This document shows positions 52,436-61,879 of a DNA stretch of 64,000 bases, one piece after another. The DNA is from Bacteroides bouchesdurhonensis (lineage in GTDB: Bacteria; Bacteroidota; Bacteroidia; Bacteroidales; Bacteroidaceae), in NCBI RefSeq assembly GCF_900155865.1, contig NZ_LT707006.1, positions 2,127,685-2,191,684 of the forward strand, written 5' to 3'. Every line of letters begins with the position of its first letter. Position 1 is the stretch's first letter. Under the pieces are notes generated by a model. The model saw nothing but the letters and a program-made list of their open reading frames with translations. It was not told where the DNA came from and did no database searches. A program made the position numbers and the translations under genes.

Positions 52436-53005
52436 TTAGAGTTGTTTTCTTTTATGTATCCTTCTCAGTTCGAACGAAAGCATGACGCGGAAAAGTCCGA
52501 TGATGAGGAAGGTGAAAGAAATCATATAAACTGCATACAAAGCTCCGATAGCGGGTTGCCATAAAATTAATAAAGAACAGATGATGGCAAGAATACCGAA
52601 TGCCATATACCATCCCCAATCCCGGGTGCCATAACGTTTTAGATCAATGGAGTATCCGGTTGAAGAGAACCCCCGGAACATAAGCCAGAAAGCAATGATA
52701 ATTGGGATAACTTCCATGCTTACCATTGGATAGGCAATCAGGTAAACACCTAAGATGAAGTCTATGATACCTCCGACAATATACCATCCCCAGCTCGGAA
52801 CTCTCTGCCGATTGCTAAGAGCAAAAATGACTTCCAGAATACCGCTGATTAGCATGGAGATGCTAAAAATAATACTAAGAGCCATGTAGCTGCTAAGAGG
52901 TGAGAACATAAGGCTTATGGCCACGATGATATACACGATCCCTAATAGGAGAGAGGTCCACCAATTTTTCACTGAATCTTTAATCTCATTGAATACTGTT
53001 TCCAT
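52436..53005 (-). CDS. HdeD-like (DUF308) membrane protein
   Basis: A 189-residue protein with six predicted membrane helices in three related hairpins (SLLLGIVYIIVAISLMFSPL, YIVGGIIDFILGVYLIAYPM, FGILAIICSLLILWQPAIGA), the duplicated DUF308 pattern of HdeD. HdeD contributes to acid resistance in enterobacteria. Here only a general membrane-stress role can be proposed. It is monocistronic and divergent from tpx. Confidence 0.85.
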   Translation of the reverse strand: METVFNEIKDSVKNWWTSLLLGIVYIIVAISLMFSPLSSYMALSIIFSISMLISGILEVIFALSNRQRVPSWGWYIVGGIIDFILGVYLIAYPMVSMEVIPIIIAFWLMFRGFSSTGYSIDLKRYGTRDWGWYMAFGILAIICSLLILWQPAIGALYAVYMISFTFLIIGLFRVMLSFELRRIHKRKQL

Positions 53006-53140
53006 ACATTTTTTATTTTAGATAAATACTTGATGATTTGTGGATGAATAACAAATTGATTTTAGAAAAGGTTTACTATTGAACATATTTAGACTTTCGA
53101 TTGTTGTAATAATAAAGTAATTCAAAAATATAGATGCATT

Positions 53141-53641
53141 ATGGCAACAACAAAATTCAAAGGACAACCGGTGAAACTGATCGGTGAATTTATACAGGTT
53201 GGTAAAGTAGCTCCTGATTTTGAGCTGGTGAAAACAGATTTATCTTCTTTCTCGCTGAAAGACCTAAATGGTAAAAATGTGATTCTAAATATTTTCCCGA
53301 GTCTGGATACAGGTGTTTGTGCTACGTCAGTTCGCAAATTCAACAAATTGGCTGCGGGTTTGAAAGATACAGTCGTGCTGGCTATTTCTAAGGATCTTCC
53401 TTTTGCACATGGACGTTTCTGTACAACAGAAGGGATTGAAAACGTGATTCCATTGTCGGATTTCCGTTTTTCTGATTTTGATGAGAGTTATGGTGTACGT
53501 ATGGCAGATGGTCCATTAGCTGGATTGCTGGCACGTGCAGTAGTCGTGATAGGAAAAGATGGAAAGGTAGCTTATACGGAGTTGGTTCCGGAAATTACCC
53601 AGGAACCCGATTATGATAAAGCGTTAGCTGCTGTGAAATAA
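53141..53641 (+). CDS. tpx: Thiol peroxidase (atypical 2-Cys peroxiredoxin)
   Basis: A 166-residue Tpx of standard length. The peroxidatic Cys is in SLDTGVCATSVRKFN (about residue 60), with the resolving Cys in HGRFCTTEGIENV (about 94). The N-terminal MATTKFKGQPVKLIGEFIQV and the C-terminal KDGKVAYTELVPEI are family-typical. It reduces hydroperoxides using thioredoxin and is part of the oxidative stress defence of Bacteroides. It is monocistronic. Confidence 0.95.
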   Translation: MATTKFKGQPVKLIGEFIQVGKVAPDFELVKTDLSSFSLKDLNGKNVILNIFPSLDTGVCATSVRKFNKLAAGLKDTVVLAISKDLPFAHGRFCTTEGIENVIPLSDFRFSDFDESYGVRMADGPLAGLLARAVVVIGKDGKVAYTELVPEITQEPDYDKALAAVK

Positions 53642-53699
53642 ATAACTTCATTTCTTATTTGTTCTTCAACAAGAACAATCAATAGATCTTAAAATTTTT

Positions 53700-53761
53700 G
53701 ACCTAATAAGAACTTGTATATCGATTTTGCCTTTGGCAAATTCAACGGCTCTTATTAGGTC
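53700..53761. terminator. Hairpin between tpx and the DUF3078 gene
   Basis: GACCTAATAAGA at 53700-53711 pairs perfectly with TCTTATTAGGTC at 53750-53761 around a 38-nt loop. The loop itself contains TTTGCC/GGCAAA. It is probably the tpx terminator, though no long T-run follows. It could also be a 5' regulatory hairpin of the next gene (36 bp before its ATG). Confidence 0.45.
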
Positions 53762-53796
53762 GTGTGTTTTCATACTAAACCTCAACTATATATTAT

Positions 53797-54681
53797 ATGA
53801 ATAAAATGCAATCTTTTTTCATCGCTCTTGTATGCTTGGGTGCTGGATCCTTATCGGCTCAAACGGCTGATACAACAAATATCTCTCCTTGGACAAAAGA
53901 AGGATTTGCCGGATTGAAGATGACACAGGTGAGCCTTACAAACTGGGCGGCCGGAGGCGACAATTCCATTGCTTTCGACCTACAAGGTGCTTATCAGGCT
54001 AATTATAAGAAAGGAAAACATTTGTGGAATAACCGTATCGAACTGTCTTACGGATTGAATAAAACCGGAGAGGACGGTATGAGAAAGGCAAATGATAAAA
54101 TCTACTTGAATACGAATTATGGATATTCGATAGCTAAAAACTGGTATGCCAGTGCATTTGCTACTTTTCAAACTCAATTTTCACCCGGATATGATTATAA
54201 AGTAAATAAAGACGTAGCTATCTCTGAATTTATGTCTCCTGCTTATCTGACTACCGGTCTTGGTTTCACTTATGATCCGGGTAAGATATTCACTGTTGTA
54301 TTGTCTCCTGCCGCATGGCGTGGAACATTTGTGCTGAATGATCGTTTGTCCGATGAAGGAGCATATGGAGTCGATCCCGGTAAACATCTGCTTTCGAGTT
54401 TTGGTGCTAACCTGAAAGGGGAGGTAAACTATGAGTTTCTGAAAAACATGACAGTATATTCACGTCTGGAACTATATTCGGATTATTTGCATAAGCCTTT
54501 GAATATAGATGTGAATTGGGAAGTACAGGTGAATATGATTATTAATAAATGGTTCTCAACCACATTGACCACTAATCTGATGTATGATGATGACGTGAAA
54601 ATTGTACAGAAAGACGGTAGTAAAGGATCAAGAGTCCAGTTTAAGGAAATATTAGGCGTGGGAGTTCAGTTTAATTTCTAA
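53797..54681 (+). CDS. DUF3078 outer-membrane beta-barrel protein
   Basis: A 294-residue protein with a signal peptide (about 1-21, GSLSAQ). The family hallmark SLTNWAAGGDNSIAFD follows, then amphipathic strands (GYSIAKNWYASAFATFQTQF, WEVQVNMIINKWFSTTLTTN) and the terminal strand LGVGVQFNF ending in Phe, as needed for outer-membrane insertion. Its function is unknown. It is probably a small Bacteroidetes porin-like protein. Monocistronic, convergent with the DedA gene. Confidence 0.85.
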   Translation: MNKMQSFFIALVCLGAGSLSAQTADTTNISPWTKEGFAGLKMTQVSLTNWAAGGDNSIAFDLQGAYQANYKKGKHLWNNRIELSYGLNKTGEDGMRKANDKIYLNTNYGYSIAKNWYASAFATFQTQFSPGYDYKVNKDVAISEFMSPAYLTTGLGFTYDPGKIFTVVLSPAAWRGTFVLNDRLSDEGAYGVDPGKHLLSSFGANLKGEVNYEFLKNMTVYSRLELYSDYLHKPLNIDVNWEVQVNMIINKWFSTTLTTNLMYDDDVKIVQKDGSKGSRVQFKEILGVGVQFNF

Positions 54682-54696
54682 CTTGATTTGTTTATG

Positions 54697-54752
54697 AAAA
54701 GAGGTGTCAGAAGTGTATAAATGTTGTTATACAGCTTTTGACACCTTTCTTT
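54697..54752. terminator. Bidirectional terminator between DUF3078 and DedA genes
   Basis: AGGTGTCA at 54702-54709 pairs with TGACACCT at 54739-54746. The inner GTATAA/TTATAC also pairs. The outer flanks are A-rich on the left and T-rich on the right. Confidence 0.8.
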
Positions 54753-55390
54753 TATTTTTTCTTCAATGCTTTGTAAGCCAGGAATCCTACGACAAATACT
54801 CCGATCGCGATAAAGCAATAACCGATTTCGTGGCTGTATACCGTAACTTTAGCAATCAGTTGTTCTTCGCTTTCAATGCCCGGTACCGTAGAAAGATAGT
54901 ATCCGATAATTGCCAGAATCGTATTCCATAATCCGGCTCCTAATGTTGTATAAATCAGGAAGGTGGATAATTTCATCTTTGCCAGGCCAGCCGGGATGGA
55001 GATCAATTGGCGTACTGCCGGAATTAAACGTCCGATGAAAGTAGATAAAGCACCATGTTGGTCAAAATATACTTCAGCGTGATGAACCTTAGCTTCATCG
55101 ATCAGGCACATATGTCCGATGCGGCTGTTTGCGAATTTGTAAATGATAGGACGTCCCAACCATTTAGCCAGAAAGTAATTGATTAATGCTCCGATATTGG
55201 CTCCGATAGTAGCAAATAAAACTACCAGATAAATATTGAGTTCTTCATTGACAGCTGCTTTGTATGCAGCGGGGGGAATGACCACTTCAGAGGGAAAAGG
55301 GATAAAAGAGCTTTCGATGGTCATTAATAAAGTGATGGTCCAATAATTGAGGTGATCCAGGCACCATTGGATAAAAGCTACTGATTCCAT
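54752..55390 (-). CDS. DedA family inner-membrane protein
   Basis: A 212-residue protein of DedA/SNARE-associated type. The family core is IESSFIPFPSEVVIPPAAY, GALINYFLAKWLGRP and FIGRLIPAVRQLISIPAGLA (the conserved FxGRxIPxxRxxxxxpAG motif), with four or more membrane helices. DedA proteins move lipids such as undecaprenyl phosphate or phospholipids between membrane leaflets. The TPR gene is 31 bp upstream on the same strand, so the two may be co-transcribed. Confidence 0.92.
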   Translation of the reverse strand: MESVAFIQWCLDHLNYWTITLLMTIESSFIPFPSEVVIPPAAYKAAVNEELNIYLVVLFATIGANIGALINYFLAKWLGRPIIYKFANSRIGHMCLIDEAKVHHAEVYFDQHGALSTFIGRLIPAVRQLISIPAGLAKMKLSTFLIYTTLGAGLWNTILAIIGYYLSTVPGIESEEQLIAKVTVYSHEIGYCFIAIGVFVVGFLAYKALKKK

Positions 55391-55421
55391 GCGTTTTACT
55401 AATTGTTTGGGGTGATTTGAA

Positions 55422-56861
55422 TTATTTATTTCCTTTTTCTTTCTTCATGCGTTCCCGTACTTCTTTAAGTATCTGTTCTCCTTTTTTAGTGCGATCAAAA
55501 GGTTGGGACAACAACTCTGAAATCATATCCTCATTGATCGGATGGGTCGTTTCATTATTGTAACGGAAAAAATCATCGACTCTACCTTCTATCAAGGCTA
55601 GAGCAGCTAGTCTTCCTGCAACATTTTCATACTTAGGATCTATCTTATACGCTTCTTCATAGCAAATCTTTGCTTGAGACAACATCTCTTCATCTGAATA
55701 GGCAGTAGCAATCAGAAACCACATTTCTGCGTTGGAATCGTTGTTCAATGCCACTTTGAAGGCATTAAAGGCTTCTTCATCCTTTCCTTCTTTCAGATAG
55801 ATTTTTCCCTCAGTGAAATCGACTATTGGTTCGTTGGGATTGATCTTTCTTGCTCTTGCACACATCTCATGTGCCTCTTCATGGTTACCCAATTCAAAGG
55901 TAGCTAGAGCAGCGTTAGTATAAGTATCTACCAACAATGGAGAATTGTCGTCTCCTTTTTCTTTAAAAAGCCGGATCACTTCAAGATAGCATTGATCAGC
56001 CTTTGACCAATCTTCTTTGTTGGTATACGCCATTCCAATGAACATGTTTCCTACTTCAGGAGCAATAGCCTTATATTCGATCGCCTTTTGATAGTCGGCA
56101 ATTGCTGCATCGCAGTTGTTCAGGCAGAAGTAGCTATGAGCACGATACGCATAGGCTTCTCCGAATTTCTCATTAGCAGCCAGTGCGAAGTCACAGGCTT
56201 CAATTACTTTTTCACTATTTTCTAAGACAAAATAGCATTTAGCCAGTCCCACCCAATAAGAGGCATTGTAGGGATCAGCGTCAATCAATTGATTGTATTG
56301 GAGGATGGCAGCCTCGGTCTGGTTGGTTATTGCAAGGTAATCGGCAGTTACTGCGATAAAGTCTTCATCAGTTCCATACGTCTTTTTCCCATTATCCAAC
56401 CATTCTTTGGCGCATTCGGGATAGCCCATATCCAGATAAAGATAGACGATATTGATTATTGTTTCCAATTCATCGGCTTCCTCTATCGTATTTATTATAT
56501 ATTGAGCGGCTTCCAACTGATCTTCACTAAGCAATAATTCCGCTTTCAGCATTTTCACTTCTGTGCTGTATTCTTCGGTGATACTGTTGGCAACTTCTTT
56601 CGCTTTATGTATCCTTTGCGTATCCAGATATAGATAAGCTTGCTTTATCAAGATATCTGTATTTTCAGGATGCAGGTAAAGACCGTAATTGATGACTTCC
56701 TGTGCTTCTTTGAATCTTCGTTCAGATGCATACCGGTCGGCAATATCGGCGAATTGGTCTCCGTCCAAATAAATTTGGTGGTTTTCGGCTTTTGCCATTT
56801 CATATTGTTCGATCAGTTTGTTTAACTCCTGACCATCGGACGGTGAATTTTTTCTCCCCAT
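55422..56861 (-). CDS. Cytosolic tetratricopeptide-repeat protein
   Basis: A 479-residue protein with no signal peptide, made almost wholly of TPR units from about residue 28 to 455. Examples are YASERRFKEAQEVINYGLYL, YWVGLAKCYFVLENSEKVIE, AYAYRAHSYFCLNNCDAAIA and MWFLIATAYSDEEMLSQAKI. The C-terminus is charged (LKEVRERMKKEKGNK). It should act as a protein-interaction scaffold; the partner is unknown. It lies downstream of glnS on the same strand but with a 158-bp gap. Confidence 0.85.
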   Translation of the reverse strand: MGRKNSPSDGQELNKLIEQYEMAKAENHQIYLDGDQFADIADRYASERRFKEAQEVINYGLYLHPENTDILIKQAYLYLDTQRIHKAKEVANSITEEYSTEVKMLKAELLLSEDQLEAAQYIINTIEEADELETIINIVYLYLDMGYPECAKEWLDNGKKTYGTDEDFIAVTADYLAITNQTEAAILQYNQLIDADPYNASYWVGLAKCYFVLENSEKVIEACDFALAANEKFGEAYAYRAHSYFCLNNCDAAIADYQKAIEYKAIAPEVGNMFIGMAYTNKEDWSKADQCYLEVIRLFKEKGDDNSPLLVDTYTNAALATFELGNHEEAHEMCARARKINPNEPIVDFTEGKIYLKEGKDEEAFNAFKVALNNDSNAEMWFLIATAYSDEEMLSQAKICYEEAYKIDPKYENVAGRLAALALIEGRVDDFFRYNNETTHPINEDMISELLSQPFDRTKKGEQILKEVRERMKKEKGNK

Positions 56862-57019
56862 TCTAATTTTTTTAATTTAATTTCCCAGAAGCGGATAACA
56901 CGGAAGACTCGGATATTTTTATTAAATTATCCATGTAATCCGTGTAATCGGCATCTGATAATGGTATAATATCACTTAGTGACATATTCCATATCTGAGA
57001 TGAGCCTATAAAGGCTTAA

Positions 57020-58759
57020 TTATTTATTAATCTTACCCCAAGTATCTTTCAAGCCAACTGTACGGTTGAATATCAGTTTCTCTGGAGTTGAATCTTTATC
57101 CACATTGAAATAACCGATACGTTGGAACTGCAAATATGAAAGAGCTGGTAAGGTAGCTGCAAATTTCTCGATATAGCAGTTAGGCAACACTTTCAGTGAA
57201 TCTGGATTGATAATTTCCTTCATTGCTTCCAGTGCGTCACAGTTTTTGGCTTCGCGGATAGCAGCCAGTTCATCACGAGGATTCTCTACTTTCCAAAGAC
57301 GATCGTACAGACGTACCTCGGCTGTCAGGCAGTGATTGCAACTGACCCAATGAAGTGTACCTTTCACTTTACGGTTTGCATCGGGCATACCGCTACGAGT
57401 GTTCGGATCATATTCACAATATACTTCAGTAACGACCCCATTCTCGTCTTTCTTACATCCGGTACATTTTACAATATAAGCATTTTTAAGGCGCACTTCC
57501 TGCCCCGGAGTCATACGGAAATACTTTTTGGGAGCATCTTCCATGAAATCTTCACGTTCCATCCACAGTTCACGGCTGAACTCAATCGTGTGGCTTCCTG
57601 ATTCCGGATCTTCCGGATTATTGATAGCTTCCAGATGTTCTACTTGTCCTTCCGGATAATTGGTGATAACGAGTTTCACCGGATTCAAAACAGCGGACAC
57701 CCGAATGGCACGACTGTTTAAATCTTCACGTACTGAACTTTCGAGCAATGCAATATCATTTAATGCATCGTATGTGGTATAACCGATTTTATCAATAAAT
57801 TTGTGGATAGATTCCGGAGAATAACCACGACGGCGGAAACCGCAGATAGTCGGCATACGAGGATCATCCCAAGCACTAACCAAACCTTCTTTGACCAAAG
57901 TCAGCAAATTGCGTTTACTCATCAACGTGTAGCTGAGGTTCAGTTTGTTGAACTCAGTCTGACGGGGACGGTTATCGTTCAGGTCTTTTCCCTCTTTCAA
58001 CCAGTCGATGAAGAGATCGTAAAGCGGGCGGTGCACGACGAATTCGAGTGTACATAATGAGTGAGTAACTCCCTCGAAGAAGTCACTTTGTCCATGTGCG
58101 AAGTCATACATCGGGTATGCTTTCCAGGTAGTACCGGTACGGTGATGCGGATGTTTTACGACACGATAGATAATCGGGTCGCGGAAGTGCATATTCGGAT
58201 TCGCCATGTCTATTTTAGCGCGGAGTACCATGGCACCTTCTTCTATTTCACCGGTATTCATCTTTTTGAAGAGCTCGAGGCTTTCTTCTATCGGACGGTT
58301 ACGGTAAGGGCTTTCTACACCAGCTTGTGTAGGAGTACCTTTTTGTTGGGCAATCTGTTCAGCAGATTGTTCGTCAATATATGCTTTTCCCTCCTGGATG
58401 AGGCGGATGGCAAAGTCCCATAATTGTTGGAAATAGTCGGAAGCATAATATTCGTTTCCCCATTGGTAGCCTAGCCATTGAATATCTTCTTTGATGGCTT
58501 CTACATATTCTACATCCTCTTTGGTAGGGTTTGTGTCGTCGAAACGAAGATTACATACACCGCCATGTTTTTCAGCGATGCCGAAATCAAGGCAAATAGC
58601 TTTTGCATGACCGATATGAAGGTATCCGTTTGGTTCCGGCGGGAAGCGAGTCTGTACTTTCCCACCATTTTTACCTTCTCTCAAATCCTTTTCTACTCCC
58701 TGTTCAATGAAGTTCAGGCTTTTCTTTTCACCTGCTTCTTCGTTTTTAATATCTGTCAT
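57020..58759 (-). CDS. glnS: Glutaminyl-tRNA synthetase
   Basis: A 579-residue class I synthetase of usual bacterial length. The HIGH motif is in PPEPNGYLHIGHAKAICLDF, tRNA/ATP contacts in LRFDDTNPTKEDVEYVEAIK, the KMSKS-like motif in YTLMSKRNLLTL, and GFRRRGYSPESIHKF is typical of GlnRS rather than GluRS. The beta-barrel anticodon-binding half follows. It charges tRNA-Gln directly. A TACTTTTG box lies 31-38 bp upstream. Confidence 0.96.
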   Translation of the reverse strand: MTDIKNEEAGEKKSLNFIEQGVEKDLREGKNGGKVQTRFPPEPNGYLHIGHAKAICLDFGIAEKHGGVCNLRFDDTNPTKEDVEYVEAIKEDIQWLGYQWGNEYYASDYFQQLWDFAIRLIQEGKAYIDEQSAEQIAQQKGTPTQAGVESPYRNRPIEESLELFKKMNTGEIEEGAMVLRAKIDMANPNMHFRDPIIYRVVKHPHHRTGTTWKAYPMYDFAHGQSDFFEGVTHSLCTLEFVVHRPLYDLFIDWLKEGKDLNDNRPRQTEFNKLNLSYTLMSKRNLLTLVKEGLVSAWDDPRMPTICGFRRRGYSPESIHKFIDKIGYTTYDALNDIALLESSVREDLNSRAIRVSAVLNPVKLVITNYPEGQVEHLEAINNPEDPESGSHTIEFSRELWMEREDFMEDAPKKYFRMTPGQEVRLKNAYIVKCTGCKKDENGVVTEVYCEYDPNTRSGMPDANRKVKGTLHWVSCNHCLTAEVRLYDRLWKVENPRDELAAIREAKNCDALEAMKEIINPDSLKVLPNCYIEKFAATLPALSYLQFQRIGYFNVDKDSTPEKLIFNRTVGLKDTWGKINK

Positions 58760-58789
58760 AACGGTAAATATAAACTGTCTATTAGGCTA

Positions 58790-58797
58790 CAAAAGTA
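58790..58797 (-). promoter_or_regulatory. -7 promoter box (TACTTTTG) for glnS
   Basis: An exact TAnnTTTG match on the minus strand between pstS and glnS, so glnS need not depend on the pstS transcript. Confidence 0.55.
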
Positions 58798-58808
58798 GGA
58801 TATTTTTT

Positions 58809-59621
58809 TCATTTAACAGGGATATAACCGTTCTTTTTTATAATGTCTTGTCCTTGGGGTGACAAAATGAACTGAAGTAGAGGGTCAACTTGATTTTTAT
58901 TTTTCACATTGTAGTAATAATAGAGAGGACGAACAATGGGGTAAGATTTGTTTGTAGCATTTTCTACTGACGGAGTGGCATAGTGAGTATCATTGTAAGA
59001 GACGGATAGAGTTTTGATACGTGGAGATACGTATGCCAACCCCACATAGCCGATAGCTCCTTTAGTCTGGCTAACAGATTGGATGATGGCTCCGGTTGCC
59101 GGCATTGAGAGGCTTCCCGCCATGTAATTCTTATTTTTGAGAACACTTTCTTTGAAAAATTCATAAGTTCCGGAGGATGTTTCTCGGGAATAAACTACGA
59201 TTTTCTGATCTTCTCCACCTACTTGTTTCCAATTAGTGATTTTTCCGCGGAAGATGTCTTCCAGTTGTTTCCGTGTCAGTTGTTTGACAGGATTCGAAGG
59301 ATGGACCACCACTGCAAGAGCATCGTAGGCAACGATCACTTCTTCTACTTCTTCACCAGCTTCCTTGATTTTCATTTTCTCACTGAATTTAATGGGACGC
59401 GAAGCCATCGCAATATCGGTAGTGTTATCCATCAAAGCAGAAATTCCGACTCCTGTACCTCCTCCGGTAACAGTTACGCGGCCGTCAGGGTGTTGTTTCA
59501 TAAACTGCTCAGCTGTTTGCTGGGCAATGGGGAGAACTGTATCACTTCCTTTGATGCGTTGTGCATTGGCAGTGAGCGATAAAAAAGCAAGAACAATTAC
59601 TAAGATTCCTTTTGATTTCAT
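58809..59621 (-). CDS. pstS: Phosphate ABC transporter substrate-binding protein
   Basis: 270 residues with a signal peptide (about 1-21, TANAQ). Phosphate-binding motifs are KGSDTVLP, TGGGTGVGISALMDNTTDI and SRETSSGTYEFF. The hinge-region motif LTRKQLEDIFRGKITNWKQV is characteristic of the PstS/phosphate-binding cluster. It is shorter than E. coli PstS but typical of Bacteroidetes. It binds phosphate in the periplasm and delivers it to PstCAB. It is divergent from pstC, with a phased 11-bp repeat array between them. Confidence 0.95.
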   Translation of the reverse strand: MKSKGILVIVLAFLSLTANAQRIKGSDTVLPIAQQTAEQFMKQHPDGRVTVTGGGTGVGISALMDNTTDIAMASRPIKFSEKMKIKEAGEEVEEVIVAYDALAVVVHPSNPVKQLTRKQLEDIFRGKITNWKQVGGEDQKIVVYSRETSSGTYEFFKESVLKNKNYMAGSLSMPATGAIIQSVSQTKGAIGYVGLAYVSPRIKTLSVSYNDTHYATPSVENATNKSYPIVRPLYYYYNVKNKNQVDPLLQFILSPQGQDIIKKNGYIPVK

Positions 59622-59697
59622 ATTATTCGTTTTTTTGCTGATGCAAATAAAACAATCGGATGTTACATTTGTATTGCAATATATTTGTTAATGAAAG

Positions 59698-59759
59698 TTG
59701 TAACGGAAATGTAACACGTTTGAAACACTTCCTTCAAACGTTAGTCACACTTCCTTAAC
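59698..59759. promoter_or_regulatory. PHO-box-like array, 7-bp motifs every 11 bp
   Basis: TTGTAAC at 59698, ATGTAAC at 59709 and TTGAAAC at 59720 are 7-bp direct repeats spaced by 4 bp, giving an exact 11-bp period. Weaker in-phase copies follow at 59731, 59742 (TAGTCAC) and 59753 (CCTTAAC). PhoB and other OmpR-type regulators bind such 11-bp direct repeats. The array lies between divergent pstS and pstC, as expected for phosphate-starvation control. No phoB/phoR gene is in the window. Confidence 0.6.
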
Positions 59760-59796
59760 AAAGAGTCTTTTACTTTGCATCAGAAATCATTAAGGT

Positions 59797-60993
59797 ATGA
59801 AGAAGATTCTGGATAAAATTATTGAGGGTGTTTTGACTTGTAGTGGCTTTGTAACAAGTATTACAATCCTTCTGATTATACTCTTTCTGTTTACCGAGGC
59901 CTTTGGGCTCTTCAAAAGCAAGGTGATCGAAGAAGGGTATGTGCTGGCTCTCAACAAGAGTAATAAGGTAAGTGTGCTGAGTCCTGCTCAAATAAAAGAT
60001 GTTTTCGATGAAGAGATAACAAATTGGAAAGAACTCGGTGGGGAAAATCTTCCTATCCGCGTTTTTCGTTTAGAGGATATTACTCAGTATTATCCGGAAG
60101 AAGAACTTGGACCGGCGTATGAATATGCCGGTTCGAAGATAACCGAACTAGTAGAAAAGACACCGGGAATTGTAGCATTTGTTCCGCAACGTTTTATTAC
60201 TCAGCCCGGCAAAGTGAACTTTATCGAGGATAATACAATCTCGTTGAAGGATGTGTTTGCCGGAGCTGAATGGTTTCCTACTGCTACTCCGGCAGCACAA
60301 TTCGGATTTCTTCCTCTGATAACCGGTACGCTTTGGGTAAGTTTGTTTGCCATTCTGTTTGCTTTGCCTTTCGGGCTTTCAGTTTCTATCTATATGTCGG
60401 AGGTCGCTAATCCGAGAGTGCGTAACTGGCTAAAACCGATAATAGAACTTCTGAGTGGAATTCCTTCCGTTGTTTATGGCTTTTTCGGATTGATCGTGAT
60501 TGTGCCGTTAATTCAGAAACTATTCGATTTACCGGTAGGAGAGAGTGGATTGGCAGGAAGTATTGTTTTGGCAATTATGGCGTTACCAACCATTATTACG
60601 GTCACAGAAGATGCAATGCGAAACTGTCCCCGTTCGATGAGGGAAGCAAGCTTGGCATTGGGAGCTTCGCAATGGCAGACTATCTATAAGGTTGTAATTC
60701 CTTATTCCATATCCGGAATCACTTCAGGAGTCGTGCTAGGCATTGGGCGTGCAATAGGTGAGACAATGGCTGTGTTGATGGTAACGGGAAATGCTGCGGT
60801 GATCCCTACAACAATTCTTGAACCTCTTCGTACTATCCCCGCCACTATTGCAGCCGAGTTGGGGGAGGCTCCAGCCGGAGGACCACACTATCAGGCTTTA
60901 TTCCTGTTGGGCGTGGTATTGTTCTTTATCACTTTAATCATTAACTTTAGTGTAGAATGTATTTCTTCTAAAGGAGTAAAACGTAGCAAGTAG
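59797..60993 (+). CDS. pstC: Phosphate ABC transporter permease PstC with periplasmic PstS-like insert
   Basis: 398 residues, about 80-100 longer than common PstC. Residues 11-38 form the first membrane helix. Residues about 40-165 form an extra periplasmic segment whose core (61-94: LSPAQIKDVFDEEITNWKEL then GGENLPIRVF) matches the hinge region of the adjacent PstS at 15 of 34 positions, followed by TPGIVAFVPQRF, also PstS-like. From about 170 the normal permease follows, with the EAA loop MREASLALGASQWQTIYKVV. It imports phosphate with PstA and PstB. It starts the pstCAB-phoU operon. Confidence 0.93.
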   Translation: MKKILDKIIEGVLTCSGFVTSITILLIILFLFTEAFGLFKSKVIEEGYVLALNKSNKVSVLSPAQIKDVFDEEITNWKELGGENLPIRVFRLEDITQYYPEEELGPAYEYAGSKITELVEKTPGIVAFVPQRFITQPGKVNFIEDNTISLKDVFAGAEWFPTATPAAQFGFLPLITGTLWVSLFAILFALPFGLSVSIYMSEVANPRVRNWLKPIIELLSGIPSVVYGFFGLIVIVPLIQKLFDLPVGESGLAGSIVLAIMALPTIITVTEDAMRNCPRSMREASLALGASQWQTIYKVVIPYSISGITSGVVLGIGRAIGETMAVLMVTGNAAVIPTTILEPLRTIPATIAAELGEAPAGGPHYQALFLLGVVLFFITLIINFSVECISSKGVKRSK

Positions 60994-60994
60994 T

Positions 60995-61870
60995 ATGGAA
61001 ATAAAAAGTAATAAAAGAGCCAAACGCCGCTCTCAGATGTTCGCATTCGGGATTTTCCGTTTGTTAAGCCTGTGTATCGTTCTTATTTTGTTTGCCATTC
61101 TCGGTTTCATTATATATAAAGGTATAGGGGTTATCAGTTGGGAGTTTATCACTTCGGCTCCTACCGACGGAATGACGGGAGGAGGTATTTGGCCAGCCAT
61201 TGTCGGTACGTTCTATCTGATGGTGGGAAGTGCGTTATTTGCTTTCCCCGTAGGTGTGATGAGCGGGATTTATATGAATGAATATGCCCCGAAAGGAAAG
61301 TTGGTACGTTTTATACGTGTAATGACAAATAACTTAAGCGGCATTCCTTCTATTGTATTTGGTTTATTCGGTATGGCATTGTTTGTCAATTATATGGGTT
61401 TTGGAGATAGTATCCTTGCAGGCTCATTGACATTGGGACTGCTTTGTGTTCCTTTGGTGATCCGAACCACCGAAGAGGCATTAAAAGCAATACCTGACAG
61501 TATGCGGGAAGGAAGTCGTGCATTAGGAGCCACCCAATTACAGACTATATGGCATGTGATTTTACCGATGGGTTTGCCTAATATTATAACAGGATTAATT
61601 CTAGCCTTGGGACGTGTTTCTGGAGAAACGGCACCGATTCTTTTCACTTGCGCTGCCTATTTCTTACCACACTTACCAACGAGCATTTTTGATCAATGTA
61701 TGGCATTGCCTTATCATTTGTATGTGATATCAACAAGTGGAACAAATATAGAAGCACAGTTACCTTTGGCTTATGGCACTGCCTTAGTGTTGATTGTTAT
61801 CATCTTATTGGTCAATCTGCTGGCAAATGCATTGAGAAAATATTTTGAGAAAAGAGTAAAAATGAACTAA
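60995..61870 (+). CDS. pstA: Phosphate ABC transporter permease PstA
   Basis: A 291-residue permease with six membrane helices and the EAA loop MREGSRALGATQLQTIWHVI. The family-typical SGIPSIVFGLFGMALF and ALGRVSGETAPILFT are present. It pairs with PstC in the inner membrane. Its ATG lies 1 bp after the pstC stop, indicating tight translational coupling. Confidence 0.95.
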   Translation: MEIKSNKRAKRRSQMFAFGIFRLLSLCIVLILFAILGFIIYKGIGVISWEFITSAPTDGMTGGGIWPAIVGTFYLMVGSALFAFPVGVMSGIYMNEYAPKGKLVRFIRVMTNNLSGIPSIVFGLFGMALFVNYMGFGDSILAGSLTLGLLCVPLVIRTTEEALKAIPDSMREGSRALGATQLQTIWHVILPMGLPNIITGLILALGRVSGETAPILFTCAAYFLPHLPTSIFDQCMALPYHLYVISTSGTNIEAQLPLAYGTALVLIVIILLVNLLANALRKYFEKRVKMN

Positions 61871-61879
61871 CGAAACGAT

